Shown one piece after another: positions 16,396 to 25,685 of a stretch of DNA of 64,000 bases. A model generated the notes under the pieces. It saw nothing but the letters and a program-made list of their open reading frames with translations. It had not been told where the DNA came from and did not search any database. This stretch comes from Bog-473 sp963777485 (GTDB taxonomy: Bacteria > Actinomycetota > Acidimicrobiia > Acidimicrobiales > RAAP-2): assembly GCA_963777485.1 (NCBI GenBank), contig CAVZQP010000004.1:124001-188000 (forward strand), given 5' to 3'. How positions within the stretch are numbered: the first letter of the stretch is position 1; each line of letters opens with the position of its first letter. The position numbers and the translations under genes were made by a program.

Positions 16396-17415
16396 CTACG
16401 AGCTGGCGGCGACCAGCTTGAAGGTCCCCTCGTGGCCCGGTCCCGCCAGGCCGTTGCCGTCGCCCAGGGTGGCCGGGTTCTCGGGGTTGCCCGTCTGCGG
16501 GTCCAGCTGCGGAGCCTCTTCGGAGTAGAGGTACAGCGGCTTGCCGTCGAACGTCAGTTGTCCGGTGCCGTCCGCGCGGTGGATCACGCCGAGCGAGCTC
16601 TTCGACACGCCGGTGCCCGCTTGGACCGGCGCCGTCGTGAGCAGGGGCGGCCAATCAACCGCACACGTGCCCGTGCAGTTGCTGTGGTCCTTCGAGTCCT
16701 TGCTGTAGCTGTAGACGACGATCGGCAAGCCGGTCGATCCCGCCATGCCCTGGAACATGCCGGCCGTGAGCACGGAGGAGCCGTCGCTCTGTTTCTGCGT
16801 GGAGATCGCAATGGGCCCGGTGGCGGGAAGCCCGTTCTTTGCCGAGACCAGGTACCACACGCCGTGCCAGGGCGGCAGCGGGGCGACCGTCTCCTCGAAG
16901 TTGACGCCTCCGTATTGACCGGGCGCCGGGTCGAACATGTAGAGCAGCTTGCCCGCGTACGTGACCTGGTCACCCCCGATGTCCTTGCGGTTCACCATGC
17001 CGAGCAGGTGCCTGTTAACCCCTGGTCCGGCGACGGGCTGGCCCACGGTGGTCAGGGCCGGCCAGTCCGCCGTCTTGTCAGACTCGGGCCCGGTGCACGA
17101 CAGGGGTGGGTTGTTCGCGGGGTCGACCTTCGTGGTGCACCCGCCCGGCGTGTTCCGAGTGAATTCGTAGAGGGTGTACCCGGCGAACTGCCCTGAGCCC
17201 GCCTCGAGCACGGTGCCGTACGGGGTGCTGACTGTCGACACCTCCGTGCCCGTGCTCGTCGTTGCGGCCGACGCTCCCATAATGGGAAGCGCGGCGAACG
17301 TGGCGATGCCGGCACCGATCGCTGTCGCCACGGTTGCGATACGCCTGGCCTTGAGCCGCCAGCCGTCCCGCACTGCATGAATTCGCCAAGGGTCTTCTTG
17401 TGTGCGCGTGAACAT
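16396..17415 (-). CDS. Secreted repeat protein (COG4315 / Lipoprotein_15-like)
   Basis: A roughly 339-residue exported protein. A basic N-terminus (WRLKARR) and hydrophobic segment ending PIMGASAATT act as signal. Two or three copies of the secreted-repeat unit follow, recognisable by Y-[TV]-L-Y-x-F/GKLLYMFDPAPGQ/GKPLYLYSEEAP and CTGTCAVDWPPLLTT. Cys pairs in the repeats could form disulfides or bind a cofactor. Actinobacterial homologues are cell-surface proteins of unknown function, and some have been linked to electron transfer. An alternative start at 17439 adds eight residues. Its upstream region holds GTGGTGACA and CGTGGTG/CACCACG boxes. Confidence 0.77.
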   Translation of the reverse strand: MFTRTQEDPWRIHAVRDGWRLKARRIATVATAIGAGIATFAALPIMGASAATTSTGTEVSTVSTPYGTVLEAGSGQFAGYTLYEFTRNTPGGCTTKVDPANNPPLSCTGPESDKTADWPALTTVGQPVAGPGVNRHLLGMVNRKDIGGDQVTYAGKLLYMFDPAPGQYGGVNFEETVAPLPPWHGVWYLVSAKNGLPATGPIAISTQKQSDGSSVLTAGMFQGMAGSTGLPIVVYSYSKDSKDHSNCTGTCAVDWPPLLTTAPVQAGTGVSKSSLGVIHRADGTGQLTFDGKPLYLYSEEAPQLDPQTGNPENPATLGDGNGLAGPGHEGTFKLVAASS

Positions 17416-17440
17416 GCTCTCATTGACGCAGATCGGCATC

Positions 17441-17487
17441 GGTGGTGACAGGGTGGAACTACACCGTCTTCGCGTGGTGCCACCACG
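17441..17487 (-). promoter_or_regulatory. GTGGTGACA box and CGTGGTG/CACCACG palindrome
   Basis: Upstream of the gene starting at 17415 are GGTGGTGACA (17441-17450) and a near-perfect palindrome CGTGGTGCCACCACG (17473-17487, 7-base arms around one central base). Similar GTGGTG boxes occur before four signalling genes at 20.8-26.5 kb. A shared regulator is inferred. Confidence 0.35.
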
Positions 17488-17523
17488 AAGCTCCATCGTG
17501 AGGGCAACGCGAGCGCCCGTTTC

Positions 17524-18972
17524 TCAATGGGTTTCGGTGTGACCGATGTCGTGGAGTGCCGCGCGTGCCGCCCCCAAACCGCACATGCCGTGTACGCCTC
17601 CGCCCGGAGGTGTGGCGGCCGAGCAGAGATAGACGCCGCGGAGCGCCGTTCGGTAGGGATTCCACCGCGCCGTAGGCCGGAAGACCATTTGGCGGAGCGT
17701 CGCCGCACCTGCGTTGATGTCGCCCCCGACGTAGCTCGGGTTGTGCTCCTCGGTCGCTGTGGCGGTGAAGGTCGAACGAGCCAGGATCAGGTTGCGGAAC
17801 CCGGGCGCGAACCGCTCGATCTGTGCTTCGATGCGATCGGTCATGTCGACGTCGGAGCCGTTCGGGACGTGGCAGTAGGCCCACAACGCGTGCCGGCCTT
17901 CGGGGGCCCGGGCCGGGTCGACCAGGCAGGGTTGCGCCACGAGGCAGTAAGGGCGCTCTGGGTGCCGGCCCGCGTTCACCTCCGCTTCGCTCCGCGCGAC
18001 CTCTTCGAACGTCCCGCCGACGTGCACCGTGACGGTCCGCCGGCACGCGTCGGCTGCCCAGGGGACCGGGCCGCTCAGGGCCCAGTCGACCTTGCAGACG
18101 CCAGGTCCGTACCGGTAGCGGGAGAGCGCTCGCGCGTACCGCGGCGGGAGCCGGTCGCCGCCGAGCTCGAGCAGTTGGCGCGGCGTCACGTCGAGGACGA
18201 CCGTCGGCGTGGGCGGGAGGTCAGCCAGGCTCTTCACCAGGCAGTTGGTCTCGATCCGGCCACCCAGCGACGTGAGCTCGGTGACCAGGGCGTCGATGAC
18301 GGCCGCGCTGCCCCCCTCGACGACGGGCCAGCCATAGCCGTGTGCCAGGGCGACGAAGAGTCGAGGGAACGCCCCCGAGAGGGGCGCATTCAGCGGCAGC
18401 ATCGAGTGTGCCGCCGCGCCCGCTATCAACGCGCGCCCCTCGTCGGTGCGGAACCGGCTCGCCATCGCCTTTGCGGAAAACAAGGCGCGGGCCCCGAAAG
18501 CGCCGGCGGCGACCGGATGGCGCGGCATTGAGCGCATGGTGCCGAGGAAGACGGGAAGCACCTCGTCGAGGTTCCGTACGAGGCCCGAAAAAGCGCGCAT
18601 GTACGCGTGGCCGTCCGTCCCGAGCGACGCAGCCACGTCTGCGACCGTGCCACCGACGCCGGCGCCGCGGCCACCCTCGAGCGGGTGGGCGAACGCCACC
18701 TCGGGAGAGAGCAGCCGCACCCCGTTGCCCGACAGGTCGATGTCATGAAAGGCGGGAGAGGCCAGGAGCAGCGGGTGCACCGCCGAGCAGACGTCGTGGC
18801 GGAAGCCAGGCAGCGTCAGCTCCGCCGTGCGACAGCCACCGCCGGGTTCGGCCGCGGCCTCGTAGACGTCGACGGCCAGCCCGGCCCGGGCCAGCGTGAG
18901 CGCGGCCACGAGACCGTTCGGCCCTGCGCCCACCACGGTGGCATCGGCACGCCGCGACGTTGACGCGCTCAC
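17524..18972 (-). CDS. CrtI/phytoene desaturase-like FAD oxidoreductase
   Basis: A 482-residue NAD(P)/FAD-dependent oxidoreductase. The N-terminal dinucleotide-binding motif is VVGAGPNGLVAALTLARAG, followed by GGGCRTAELTLPGFRHDV, and the C-terminal flavin motif is GVYLCSAATPPGGGVHGMCG. The family desaturates or isomerises carotenoids and related isoprenoids, but this subgroup (COG1233) includes many enzymes with unknown substrates, and no other carotenoid genes are nearby. The GTG start overlaps the stop of the upstream MBL-fold gene by four bases, so the two form an operon. Confidence 0.85.
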   Translation of the reverse strand: MSASTSRRADATVVGAGPNGLVAALTLARAGLAVDVYEAAAEPGGGCRTAELTLPGFRHDVCSAVHPLLLASPAFHDIDLSGNGVRLLSPEVAFAHPLEGGRGAGVGGTVADVAASLGTDGHAYMRAFSGLVRNLDEVLPVFLGTMRSMPRHPVAAGAFGARALFSAKAMASRFRTDEGRALIAGAAAHSMLPLNAPLSGAFPRLFVALAHGYGWPVVEGGSAAVIDALVTELTSLGGRIETNCLVKSLADLPPTPTVVLDVTPRQLLELGGDRLPPRYARALSRYRYGPGVCKVDWALSGPVPWAADACRRTVTVHVGGTFEEVARSEAEVNAGRHPERPYCLVAQPCLVDPARAPEGRHALWAYCHVPNGSDVDMTDRIEAQIERFAPGFRNLILARSTFTATATEEHNPSYVGGDINAGAATLRQMVFRPTARWNPYRTALRGVYLCSAATPPGGGVHGMCGLGAARAALHDIGHTETH

Positions 18973-19808
18973 AGTGCGACCGTCGTGCCTTCCTCGGCTG
19001 CAACGACGGACAGGCCACGCGCTGCGAAGCGGGCAACGGTGCGATCGACCTCGGCATCGGTGCGCTCGGGGCGGTGGTGGAACAGCGCGACCTGTCGTGT
19101 GTTCGCCATTTCCCCGAGCCGCACGGCGTACTCCGCGGCTGCATGCCCGAACGAGGCTTCGGCCTCGACCTCCTCTGCTCGCAGGTGTGAATCGTGGATC
19201 AAGAGATCGACCCCGCACGCGAGCTCGAGTGCGGCCTCGTGGTACTCGCCGACGCCTTCTGGGCCCGACCCGAGCGAGGTTGGGCAGTGGTCGGGGAGGT
19301 AGGCCACCGAGGAGCGCCCGTCGCTCACGCGATAGCCGACGGTGTGGCCGCCTTTGTGGGGAACGTCCCGGGCGAGGACCGAGAAGCCCTCCGCCTCGAA
19401 GGCGCCGTCCGGGACAAAACCGAAGTCCCAATCGCCGCGGAGCTGCGTGGGCCCGATCGGGAAGAACGGTGGTGACATCATGCGCGACAGCAGCTCAACC
19501 GGCCCCACATGGTCGTCCGACGGCAAGAGCAACGAGACGCGTGAACCCACGCGATCGCCCGAGGGGAAGAAGGGCAGGCCTTGCACGTGGTCCCAGTGCA
19601 AGTGCGTGAGCAACAGCGTGCCATGGAAGGCAGCGTCGCCCAGAAGTTCTTGGACCCGGCGCAATCCCGTCCCGGCATCGAGGAGCAACGACGGCGCGTC
19701 GTCGTCTCCGTGCGAGATGGCGACGCACGACGTGTTCCCGCCGTAGCGGACGAATGCGGGCCCGGGTGCTGGCGTCGACCCTCGGGTCCCGCAGAAGGTC
19801 ACGCGCAT
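18969..19808 (-). CDS. MBL-fold metallo-hydrolase
   Basis: A 279-residue metallo-beta-lactamase-fold hydrolase. The metal motif is LTHLHWDHVQG near residue 70, with further ligands in PHKGGHTVGYR and DLLIHDSHL and a C-terminal LFHHRPERTD. It begins MRVTFCGTRGSTPAPG with RYGGNTSC, typical of a phosphodiesterase/PqsE-like subgroup that often hydrolyses cyclic nucleotides or related esters. Given the nearby cyclase (20968) and cNMP-binding protein, a link to cyclic nucleotide turnover is tempting but unproven. It is coupled to the CrtI-like gene by a GTGA overlap and lies four bases after the cNMP-binding gene. Confidence 0.85.
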   Translation of the reverse strand: MRVTFCGTRGSTPAPGPAFVRYGGNTSCVAISHGDDDAPSLLLDAGTGLRRVQELLGDAAFHGTLLLTHLHWDHVQGLPFFPSGDRVGSRVSLLLPSDDHVGPVELLSRMMSPPFFPIGPTQLRGDWDFGFVPDGAFEAEGFSVLARDVPHKGGHTVGYRVSDGRSSVAYLPDHCPTSLGSGPEGVGEYHEAALELACGVDLLIHDSHLRAEEVEAEASFGHAAAEYAVRLGEMANTRQVALFHHRPERTDAEVDRTVARFAARGLSVVAAEEGTTVAL

Positions 19809-19812
19809 TGAA

Positions 19813-20835
19813 TCAGTCTCGCGCGGTGTCCTCGCGGCGATGGCCCGCCGACAACTCCTCGAGATGCGAGCGCTCGATCAAGTCCGCCTCGAACATGGCG
19901 ACCCGGCACGGGGTCACCGCGATGTTGCTCGACGTGCGTATGCCGCCCTCGAGGTGCGCCCGTTCTCCGAGCAGCGCACCCGGTCCGTATTCGGCGAGGC
20001 GCTCGCCGCCGCGCTCGACCCTGACGATCCCGTCGAGGATCAGCATGACCTCGCTGCCCGGTTCGCCCTCCTTGAAGAGGATCGTCCCAGCCGGGTACCG
20101 CTCGATGTGCCGCTTGCCGCCACCCTGCATCAGCTGTGCAGACAGGGATGTCTCGAGGGCGGTCTCGACCGCGGAAACGAGCGCCTCAGAGTCTTCGTCA
20201 CCCCAGGGGCTGTGCTTGCCGAACGACTTGCGGTACCAGTCCTTGAAGTCGGTCAGGCCCGACTTGTGCGAGAGCTTGCTCTCGCCGTCGTAGACCCAAT
20301 GTCGGGGGAACCTGCTGGCGCCGATGAGCGCGTGTTCCGCCCGGCCGTCCGCGTGGAGCGTGAGCGACAACGTCGTCCACACCAGGGGCGCCTGCCACTG
20401 GATGAAGGGCCGGCGGCGCACCCGGCGCGGTGCCGGTACGCCCGTGCGGCCGCCGCAGGTCTGGACAAAGCGGACCCACCCGTCGCCGTACTCGGGGTCG
20501 CGTTGGATCGTTGGAAGCTGGACCGCCTGGAAACGGTGCTTGACCGCCCGGAGATTCACGAATGTCGTCCCCATGAGGCCGCGACCTTCGTAGCCGCAGT
20601 CGACGATGTGCCCGGACCGATCGACGGCGACGAAGGCCCGGAGCTCGTTGGCGAAGCGGAAGCGGTCCTCGTCGCGCAGGGTCTCCACATCCATGTCCTC
20701 GGTCGGCGGCGGCGGGTCGTAATGCGTGATGCCCGAGTCGAACACCATGCGCTGGGCGCCCTCGATCGCCTCGCTGGGGATCCACGACAGCGAAGTGACG
20801 ACGGCTTCGCGGCGAGTAGCCGTGTCTGTGCTCAT
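19813..20835 (-). CDS. Cyclic nucleotide-binding domain protein
   Basis: About 340 residues. The C-terminal third is a CNB domain: AGTILFKEGEPGSEVMLIL, then the phosphate-binding cassette GERAHLEGGIRTSSNIA with Gly-Glu and Arg in the expected places. The N-terminal 230 residues are not recognised; they contain a Pro-rich THYDPPPPTEDMD segment and a Trp-rich region (WQAPLVWTTLSL) that may form a beta-rich sensor or effector domain. There is no DNA-binding domain, so this is not a CRP-type factor. It is divergent from the REC-cyclase fusion at 20968, which makes it a probable effector of the cAMP or cGMP made there. Confidence 0.78.
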   Translation of the reverse strand: MSTDTATRREAVVTSLSWIPSEAIEGAQRMVFDSGITHYDPPPPTEDMDVETLRDEDRFRFANELRAFVAVDRSGHIVDCGYEGRGLMGTTFVNLRAVKHRFQAVQLPTIQRDPEYGDGWVRFVQTCGGRTGVPAPRRVRRRPFIQWQAPLVWTTLSLTLHADGRAEHALIGASRFPRHWVYDGESKLSHKSGLTDFKDWYRKSFGKHSPWGDEDSEALVSAVETALETSLSAQLMQGGGKRHIERYPAGTILFKEGEPGSEVMLILDGIVRVERGGERLAEYGPGALLGERAHLEGGIRTSSNIAVTPCRVAMFEADLIERSHLEELSAGHRREDTARD

Positions 20836-20871
20836 GGATCCAGCCTGTATTGGCGGACCTGGGATGACGAG

Positions 20872-20911
20872 TGTGGTGACAGGCCGTTCGAGGGTGTGCC
20901 TACCACCACCG
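20872..20911. promoter_or_regulatory. GTGGTGAC / CCACCACC boxes in divergent promoter
   Basis: The 132-base divergent region between the cNMP-binding gene and the REC-cyclase gene holds GTGGTGACA (20873-20881) and the inverted CCACCACC (20903-20910), about 22 bases apart. It is a candidate operator for a regulator that controls both genes. Confidence 0.35.
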
Positions 20912-20967
20912 TTGCCGGGAGGATCCCCACCTGTTCGGCCGCACCGGTGTGTGCGACAACTAAGGGA

Positions 20968-22326
20968 ATGGTTGACGACCCCGACCGGTCCGGCACGATC
21001 TCGGTGTTCTTGGCCGACGACAACTTGATCGTCCGGGAGGGCGTGCGCGCCTTGATCGAACGCCACAAGGACCTCCGGATCGTCGGGGTGGGTGCCGACT
21101 ACGACGAGGTCGTCCAGGGAGCCCGCGAGCTCGTGCCGCAGGTGCTGGTCACGGACATCAGGATGCCCCCGGCCTTCAACCGCGAAGGCATCGATGCGGC
21201 CAAGGAAGTACGCAAGCGGAATCCCGGCACCGGCGTCGTCATCCTCTCCCAGTACGACGATCCCGAGTACGCCGTCTCTCTGCTCGCGGAGGGGTCGGCG
21301 GGATACGGCTACCTGCTCAAGGACCACATCGCCCAGGGCGACCAACTCGTGGACGCGATCCGCGCCGTCGCTACAGGTGGGAACGCGCTGGACCCGGCCA
21401 TCGTCGATGCCCTCGTCCGTCCGGTGACGACCCACGGCGGGTTGTCGCAGGAGGAAGAGGAGCTCCTCGGCATGGTTGCCGAAGGCAAACCGATCAAGGC
21501 GATCGCCGTGGCCCGCGGTCTGCCTCCCGAAGCCGTCGATGCGGAGGTCGAGGCCGTCTTCGTGAAGTTGGCCGAGGGCGTCTCCGCCGGGACCGAGGGT
21601 GCGCTGCAGCGCCTGCGGCTGTTGCACAAGGCGATCGTCGACCGAGAGGAACAGGGCGAGACGTTGTCGCGACTGCTCCCCGGCGGGTTGGCGGAGAAGC
21701 TTCGACGTGACGGCCGGCAGCTCGGTGAGACCGAGCGCGTGACCGTGACCGTGCTCATGAGCGACATCCGCTCCTACTCGAGCATCGCCGAGCACGCCGA
21801 CCCCAGCCAGCTGGCCGGTCAGCTCAACGTGCACCGCGCGGCCATGAACGATGCAATTCTCGGTGAGAGCGGCACGGTCATGCAGTTCGTGGGCGACGCG
21901 GTCATGGCGGTGTTCGGCGCTCCTTTCGCGCAGGAGGACCACGCGGACCGGGCCGTGGCGGCGGCCGAAGCGATGCACGACAAGCAGCGGGTCATCAACG
22001 AGCGATGGAGCGAGGAGGGCCTGCCGCCCTTCGGTCTGGGTCTCGGGCTGTCGACCGGCGAGGCGGCGGCGGCGCTTCTCGGCTCCGAGGAGCGCCTGGA
22101 GTACACCCTCGTCGGTGACACTGTGAACATGTCCCAACGGCTGCAGCAGCTGGCGGACGCAGGGGAGACCGTGGTCTCCCAGGGGACGGTCGAGGCGTGG
22201 CAATCGCCACGCTCGACGCTCGCCCTGCCCCCTCAGCTGGTGAAGGGGCGCGAGACACCGGTCATTGCATACAAACTGGTAGCAGGCGCTTGCCTAGGCG
22301 GTGGCGCGACGAAAGAAGGAAACTGA
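20968..22326 (+). CDS. Receiver / LuxR-like / class III nucleotide cyclase fusion
   Basis: A 452-residue signalling protein with three parts. The receiver domain (residues 10-130) has the phospho-acceptor Asp63 in LVTDIRMPP and the conserved Lys in LLKDH. A degenerate LuxR-type segment (about 150-200: LSQEEEELLGMVAEGKPIKAIA) and a linker (LLPGGLAEKLRRDG) follow. The cyclase domain has both metal Asp residues, Asp266 in LMSDIRSYSSIAE and Asp310 in QFVGDAVMAVFGAP, plus VGDTVNMSQRL. The position often occupied by a purine-specifying Lys reads Gln (MQFVGD), so ATP versus GTP use is uncertain. An AAGGGA ribosome site precedes the ATG. The ABC ATPase gene begins immediately downstream, and phosphorelay control of cyclic nucleotide synthesis is inferred. 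Confidence 0.87.
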   Translation: MVDDPDRSGTISVFLADDNLIVREGVRALIERHKDLRIVGVGADYDEVVQGARELVPQVLVTDIRMPPAFNREGIDAAKEVRKRNPGTGVVILSQYDDPEYAVSLLAEGSAGYGYLLKDHIAQGDQLVDAIRAVATGGNALDPAIVDALVRPVTTHGGLSQEEEELLGMVAEGKPIKAIAVARGLPPEAVDAEVEAVFVKLAEGVSAGTEGALQRLRLLHKAIVDREEQGETLSRLLPGGLAEKLRRDGRQLGETERVTVTVLMSDIRSYSSIAEHADPSQLAGQLNVHRAAMNDAILGESGTVMQFVGDAVMAVFGAPFAQEDHADRAVAAAEAMHDKQRVINERWSEEGLPPFGLGLGLSTGEAAAALLGSEERLEYTLVGDTVNMSQRLQQLADAGETVVSQGTVEAWQSPRSTLALPPQLVKGRETPVIAYKLVAGACLGGGATKEGN

Positions 22327-22327
22327 C

Positions 22328-23032
22328 ATGGATGCCTTGGTCGTAGACAAGGTCCGCAAGACCTTCGAGGCGGAGAACGCTCCGGTGCGGGCTCTCCGGG
22401 GAGCCAATCTGGTGGTCCCCTCGGGAGACTTCATCGCCCTGATGGGCCCGTCCGGTTGTGGCAAATCGACCCTGCTCAACTTGGTCGCCGGACTGGACGT
22501 CGCCGACGAAGGCACGATCACCGTGGCCGGCGAGCTCGTCACGGGAAGGACCGAAGACGAGCTCTCGCAGATGCGCCGCCGTCACATCGGCATCGTCTTC
22601 CAGTTCTTCAATCTCCTGGAGGGCATGACGGTGCTCGAGAACGTCGCGTTGCCGGCTGTGATCGCCGGGAGGAAGCGCAAGATGGCAGAGAGTCGTGCCC
22701 GCGACCTCCTCGACCTTCTCGGCATCGGCGACAAGGCGGGGACGGTGCCCGGCATGCTCTCGGGTGGGCAGCGGCAGCGACTCGCCATCGCCCGCGCGCT
22801 GGCCAACGAGCCGACGCTGCTGCTGGCGGACGAGCCCACGGGGGCGTTGGACTCGGAGGGGGGCCAGGAAGTCATCGAGCTGCTGAGCCGGCTCCACACG
22901 GGCGGGCAGACGATCCTGCTCGTCACGCACGACCCCGGGGTCGCGGCGGCCGCGGCGCGGATCGTGCGCATGCGCGACGGGCGCATCGAGGCCGACGAGG
23001 GCGCAACCTCTCCCGTCGCTGTGCAGGCCTGA
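22328..23032 (+). CDS. ABC transporter ATP-binding protein (LolD/MacB type)
   Basis: A 234-residue ATPase with Walker A GPSGCGKST (residues 40-48), the Q-loop FQFFNLLEGMTV, signature LSGGQRQRLAIARAL and Walker B LLLADEPTGALD, followed by the switch His in LLVTHDPGV. It belongs to the MacB/LolD/FtsE group that pairs with FtsX-type permeases, and the 860-residue permease at 26514 is the likely partner. The start at 22328 lies one base after the cyclase stop, with GAAGGAAAC as ribosome site. An in-frame codon at 22301 lies inside the cyclase gene and is less likely. Confidence 0.93.
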   Translation: MDALVVDKVRKTFEAENAPVRALRGANLVVPSGDFIALMGPSGCGKSTLLNLVAGLDVADEGTITVAGELVTGRTEDELSQMRRRHIGIVFQFFNLLEGMTVLENVALPAVIAGRKRKMAESRARDLLDLLGIGDKAGTVPGMLSGGQRQRLAIARALANEPTLLLADEPTGALDSEGGQEVIELLSRLHTGGQTILLVTHDPGVAAAAARIVRMRDGRIEADEGATSPVAVQA

Positions 23033-23054
23033 GGCCGAGGTCGAGGAACGAAGG

Positions 23055-25214
23055 GTGACCGCACCCGGTGACGTGAAGCTCGAGGTGGCGGAGCCGCCTC
23101 TGCTCATCGAGTCGCAGACCGGCGCGCCCGTACTCGGATGGTTCGGGCTCCTCCGGGTCTTGCTTCTCGGACTCACGATTGCCGGCGTCGTCGTCGGCGT
23201 CCGCATCGTGGTGCCCGGGGGGATGAACCCCGTCGACGCGGTCGCATTCGCCCTGACAATCGTGTGGGCGCTGGTGGGCTTTATCGACACCCACGCCCGT
23301 GATCGCTCCGGCGAGAAGGTGTCCACCTACCACCTTCTCGCCGGTCTCGACGCGCTGGTCGCCATGGTCGCCCTGACCGCCGGGCGCCAGGCGCAGACCG
23401 TGCACGCCACGCACGCCGCGCGCGACGTCGCCACCCTCGGCGCCGTCCTGGTGACTGCGATCTCCTTCCACTTCCTGCTCGCCCTGCCCGATGGCCGTCT
23501 CCACGATTCACTCCGACGCGGCACCGCAGCCGCCGCCTACGTGGCCGCGGTCGCCGTCGGGATCGGGCTCGTCGTTGCTCAACAGCCCTTCACGGTGGTG
23601 GACGGTGCGATCAGCTGGACGATCGCCGCCCTGCTCGCGCTCGGTCCGATGCGGGCCCGCTACAGCACCTCCATCGGGTATCGGCGGGATCGGATGTTGT
23701 GGTTCGGCATCGGCGTCACGCTCGCCATCACGGTCGCTCTCGCGTCGGCAGTTCTGCACCTGCTCGTCGGCTGGCCCGCCTCGTTGGGCGCAGTGGCCGC
23801 CGCCGGGACCGTCCTGGTCCCCTTGGGCCTCCTTGCCAGTGAGAACCGGCGCCTTGCGCCACATGGGAGCCGGGGGCTGGTGCAGGTGCTGGCGGTCTTC
23901 GGCTTCGTGGCGGTCGTCTCGGCCATCTACCTGGTGCTGGTGCTCGGCCTCGGCCACGCGCCGAAGACGACGGGCGACAAAGAAGTCTTGGCGCTGTCCA
24001 TGATCGCCTCAGGCGTCGCCGCGGTGATCTTCGTCCCGGTGCGTGAACGGTTCCTGCAGTCGTCGACGCGGTTCGTCTATGGCGCGCGTGAGGCACCCGA
24101 CGAGGTGTTGCGGACCTTCGGCAGCCGGCTGACCCGAGCCATCCCCATGGACGAGCTGCTGCTGCAGCTGGCCGAGTCCCTGCGAAAGACCCTCGACCTG
24201 GCCAGCGCCGAGGTCTTCACGGGCGCCGGCGAGGTGCTCGAACGTACGGTCTCCGTGCCCGACATCGGACCGGGCTCGATCGTGGTGACACCGCGGGAGC
24301 GTCCCGTGGTCACGCGGGCGGGAGTGTCGGGCACGGCGTGGGCCTCGATCTGGCTGCCCGCCCTCCTCGCCGGACGGGAGAACGAGCAGTTGCGCGTCGC
24401 GCCGGTCAGTCACGCCGGCGAACTGTTGGGACTGATCGTGGTCGAGCGGTCGTCGCAGGCCAGCAGTTTCTCCGAGGACGACGACCGTGTCCTGTCCGAC
24501 CTGGCCCGTCAGGTGGGGCTCGCCCTCCACAACTCGCAGCTCGATACCGCCCTGCAGACGACCCTGGACGAGGTCCGCAAGCAGGCGGACGAGCTCCGCG
24601 AGTCGAGGGCGCGCATCGTGGCGAGCGGTGACGCCGAACGTCGTCGCATCGAGCGGAACCTGCACGACGGAGCGCAACAGCATCTCGTGGCCCTCGCCGT
24701 GAACCTTCGCCTGACGCGGGACATCATCACCGACGACACAGACGCCGGGCTCGAGATGCTCGACCAGCTCGCTGACGAGGTCCAAGAGACGATTCAAGAG
24801 GTGCGCCAGCTGGCGCACGGGATCTATCCGCCGCTCCTGGTCGACAGCGGACTGGTCGAGGCGCTCCGCGCCGCGGCCAACAGGAACCCGCTGCCGGTCG
24901 ACATCTCGGCGGACGGGATCGGGCGCTATCCGTCCGACACGGAGGCGGCGGTGTACTTCTGTTGCCTCGAGGCGCTGCAGAACGCGGCCAAGCACGCGCC
25001 GGACGCGCACGTGGACCTCCACCTCTGGGAGGAAGCGGGCGGGCTCCTGTTCACGGTCTCCGACGACGGGCCCGGCTTCGATCCCAATCGCGCCCAGAAG
25101 GGTCACGGCTACGTCAACATGGCGGACCGGTTGGGTGCGATCGGCGGAACGGTCAGATGGGAGTCCGAGATCGGCAAGGGCTCCGTCGTGCGGGGATCGG
25201 TGCCCCTCGTCTGA
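23055..25214 (+). CDS. NarL-type sensor histidine kinase
   Basis: A 719-residue membrane kinase. The first about 330 residues hold a series of hydrophobic helices (roughly eight), a GAF-like sensor region follows (about 350-500), then a coiled segment, the HisKA_3 box ERRRIERNLHDGAQQHL with His537, and a C-terminal ATPase domain with NAAKHAPDAHV and VSDDGPGFDP. It should autophosphorylate and pass phosphate to the NarL-type regulators encoded convergently at 25224 and 25681, and possibly to the receiver-cyclase at 20968. The GTG start at 23055 follows a GAACGAAGG ribosome site, 22 bases after the ABC ATPase gene, so it belongs to the same operon. Confidence 0.9.
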   Translation: MTAPGDVKLEVAEPPLLIESQTGAPVLGWFGLLRVLLLGLTIAGVVVGVRIVVPGGMNPVDAVAFALTIVWALVGFIDTHARDRSGEKVSTYHLLAGLDALVAMVALTAGRQAQTVHATHAARDVATLGAVLVTAISFHFLLALPDGRLHDSLRRGTAAAAYVAAVAVGIGLVVAQQPFTVVDGAISWTIAALLALGPMRARYSTSIGYRRDRMLWFGIGVTLAITVALASAVLHLLVGWPASLGAVAAAGTVLVPLGLLASENRRLAPHGSRGLVQVLAVFGFVAVVSAIYLVLVLGLGHAPKTTGDKEVLALSMIASGVAAVIFVPVRERFLQSSTRFVYGAREAPDEVLRTFGSRLTRAIPMDELLLQLAESLRKTLDLASAEVFTGAGEVLERTVSVPDIGPGSIVVTPRERPVVTRAGVSGTAWASIWLPALLAGRENEQLRVAPVSHAGELLGLIVVERSSQASSFSEDDDRVLSDLARQVGLALHNSQLDTALQTTLDEVRKQADELRESRARIVASGDAERRRIERNLHDGAQQHLVALAVNLRLTRDIITDDTDAGLEMLDQLADEVQETIQEVRQLAHGIYPPLLVDSGLVEALRAAANRNPLPVDISADGIGRYPSDTEAAVYFCCLEALQNAAKHAPDAHVDLHLWEEAGGLLFTVSDDGPGFDPNRAQKGHGYVNMADRLGAIGGTVRWESEIGKGSVVRGSVPLV

Positions 25215-25223
25215 ACGGGCAGA

Positions 25224-25616
25224 TCAGACCGAGATGAATTGCTGCTCGCCGCGCTCCTCCCACAGCCGGCGCAGGGTGTCGGCGCCGAGGTGCTCCTTGT
25301 TGAGGTAGGCGCGGGCGCCGCTCGTGGCCACCTCGGGAGGTAGGTCGCTTGCGTCGTAGGTGGAGCAGAGGATGACGACGACTCCCGGCTGCTGTGCAAC
25401 CAGTGTCCGGGTCGCCTCGATACCGTTCATCTCGGGCATGTTGATGTCCATGAGGATGAGCGCTGGGTGGAGCTGCTCAGCCAGTGTGACCGCCTCGCTC
25501 CCGTTGGCCGCCTCGCCCACCAACTCGAACTCGGTCGCCCGACGGAGGACTGCTTTCATAGCGGCGCGGAACGGGGCTTGATCGTCCACGATCAGGACCG
25601 GAAAGCGTTCGCTCAC
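25224..25616 (-). CDS. Single-domain response regulator
   Basis: A 130-residue stand-alone receiver domain: acidic pair Asp11-Asp12, phospho-acceptor Asp57 in LILMDINMPEMNG, Thr/Ser in ILCSTYDASD and Lys in YLNKEHLG. There is no output domain, so it may act as a phosphate sink, a relay or a protein-protein switch. GTG at 25616 gives a normal receiver length; the longer frame would add an unstructured leader. It ends ten bases from the convergent kinase gene, and GGTGGTG boxes at 25654-25685 lie upstream. Confidence 0.85.
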   Translation of the reverse strand: MSERFPVLIVDDQAPFRAAMKAVLRRATEFELVGEAANGSEAVTLAEQLHPALILMDINMPEMNGIEATRTLVAQQPGVVVILCSTYDASDLPPEVATSGARAYLNKEHLGADTLRRLWEERGEQQFISV

Positions 25617-25653
25617 GCTTTCATTTTCGCGCGGCGCCCGCCGAGATGACCCG

Positions 25654-25685
25654 GGTGGTGCCACACGATCGGTGGTGGTGTCACC
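25654..25685 (-). promoter_or_regulatory. Direct repeat GGTGGTG(C/T)CAC
   Basis: GGTGGTGCCAC (25654-25664) and GGTGGTGTCACC (25674-25685) form a direct repeat with 20-base periodicity, ahead of the response regulator starting at 25616. The distal copy overlaps the last codons of the upstream regulator gene. Two turns of helix between copies suits a dimeric regulator. Confidence 0.35.
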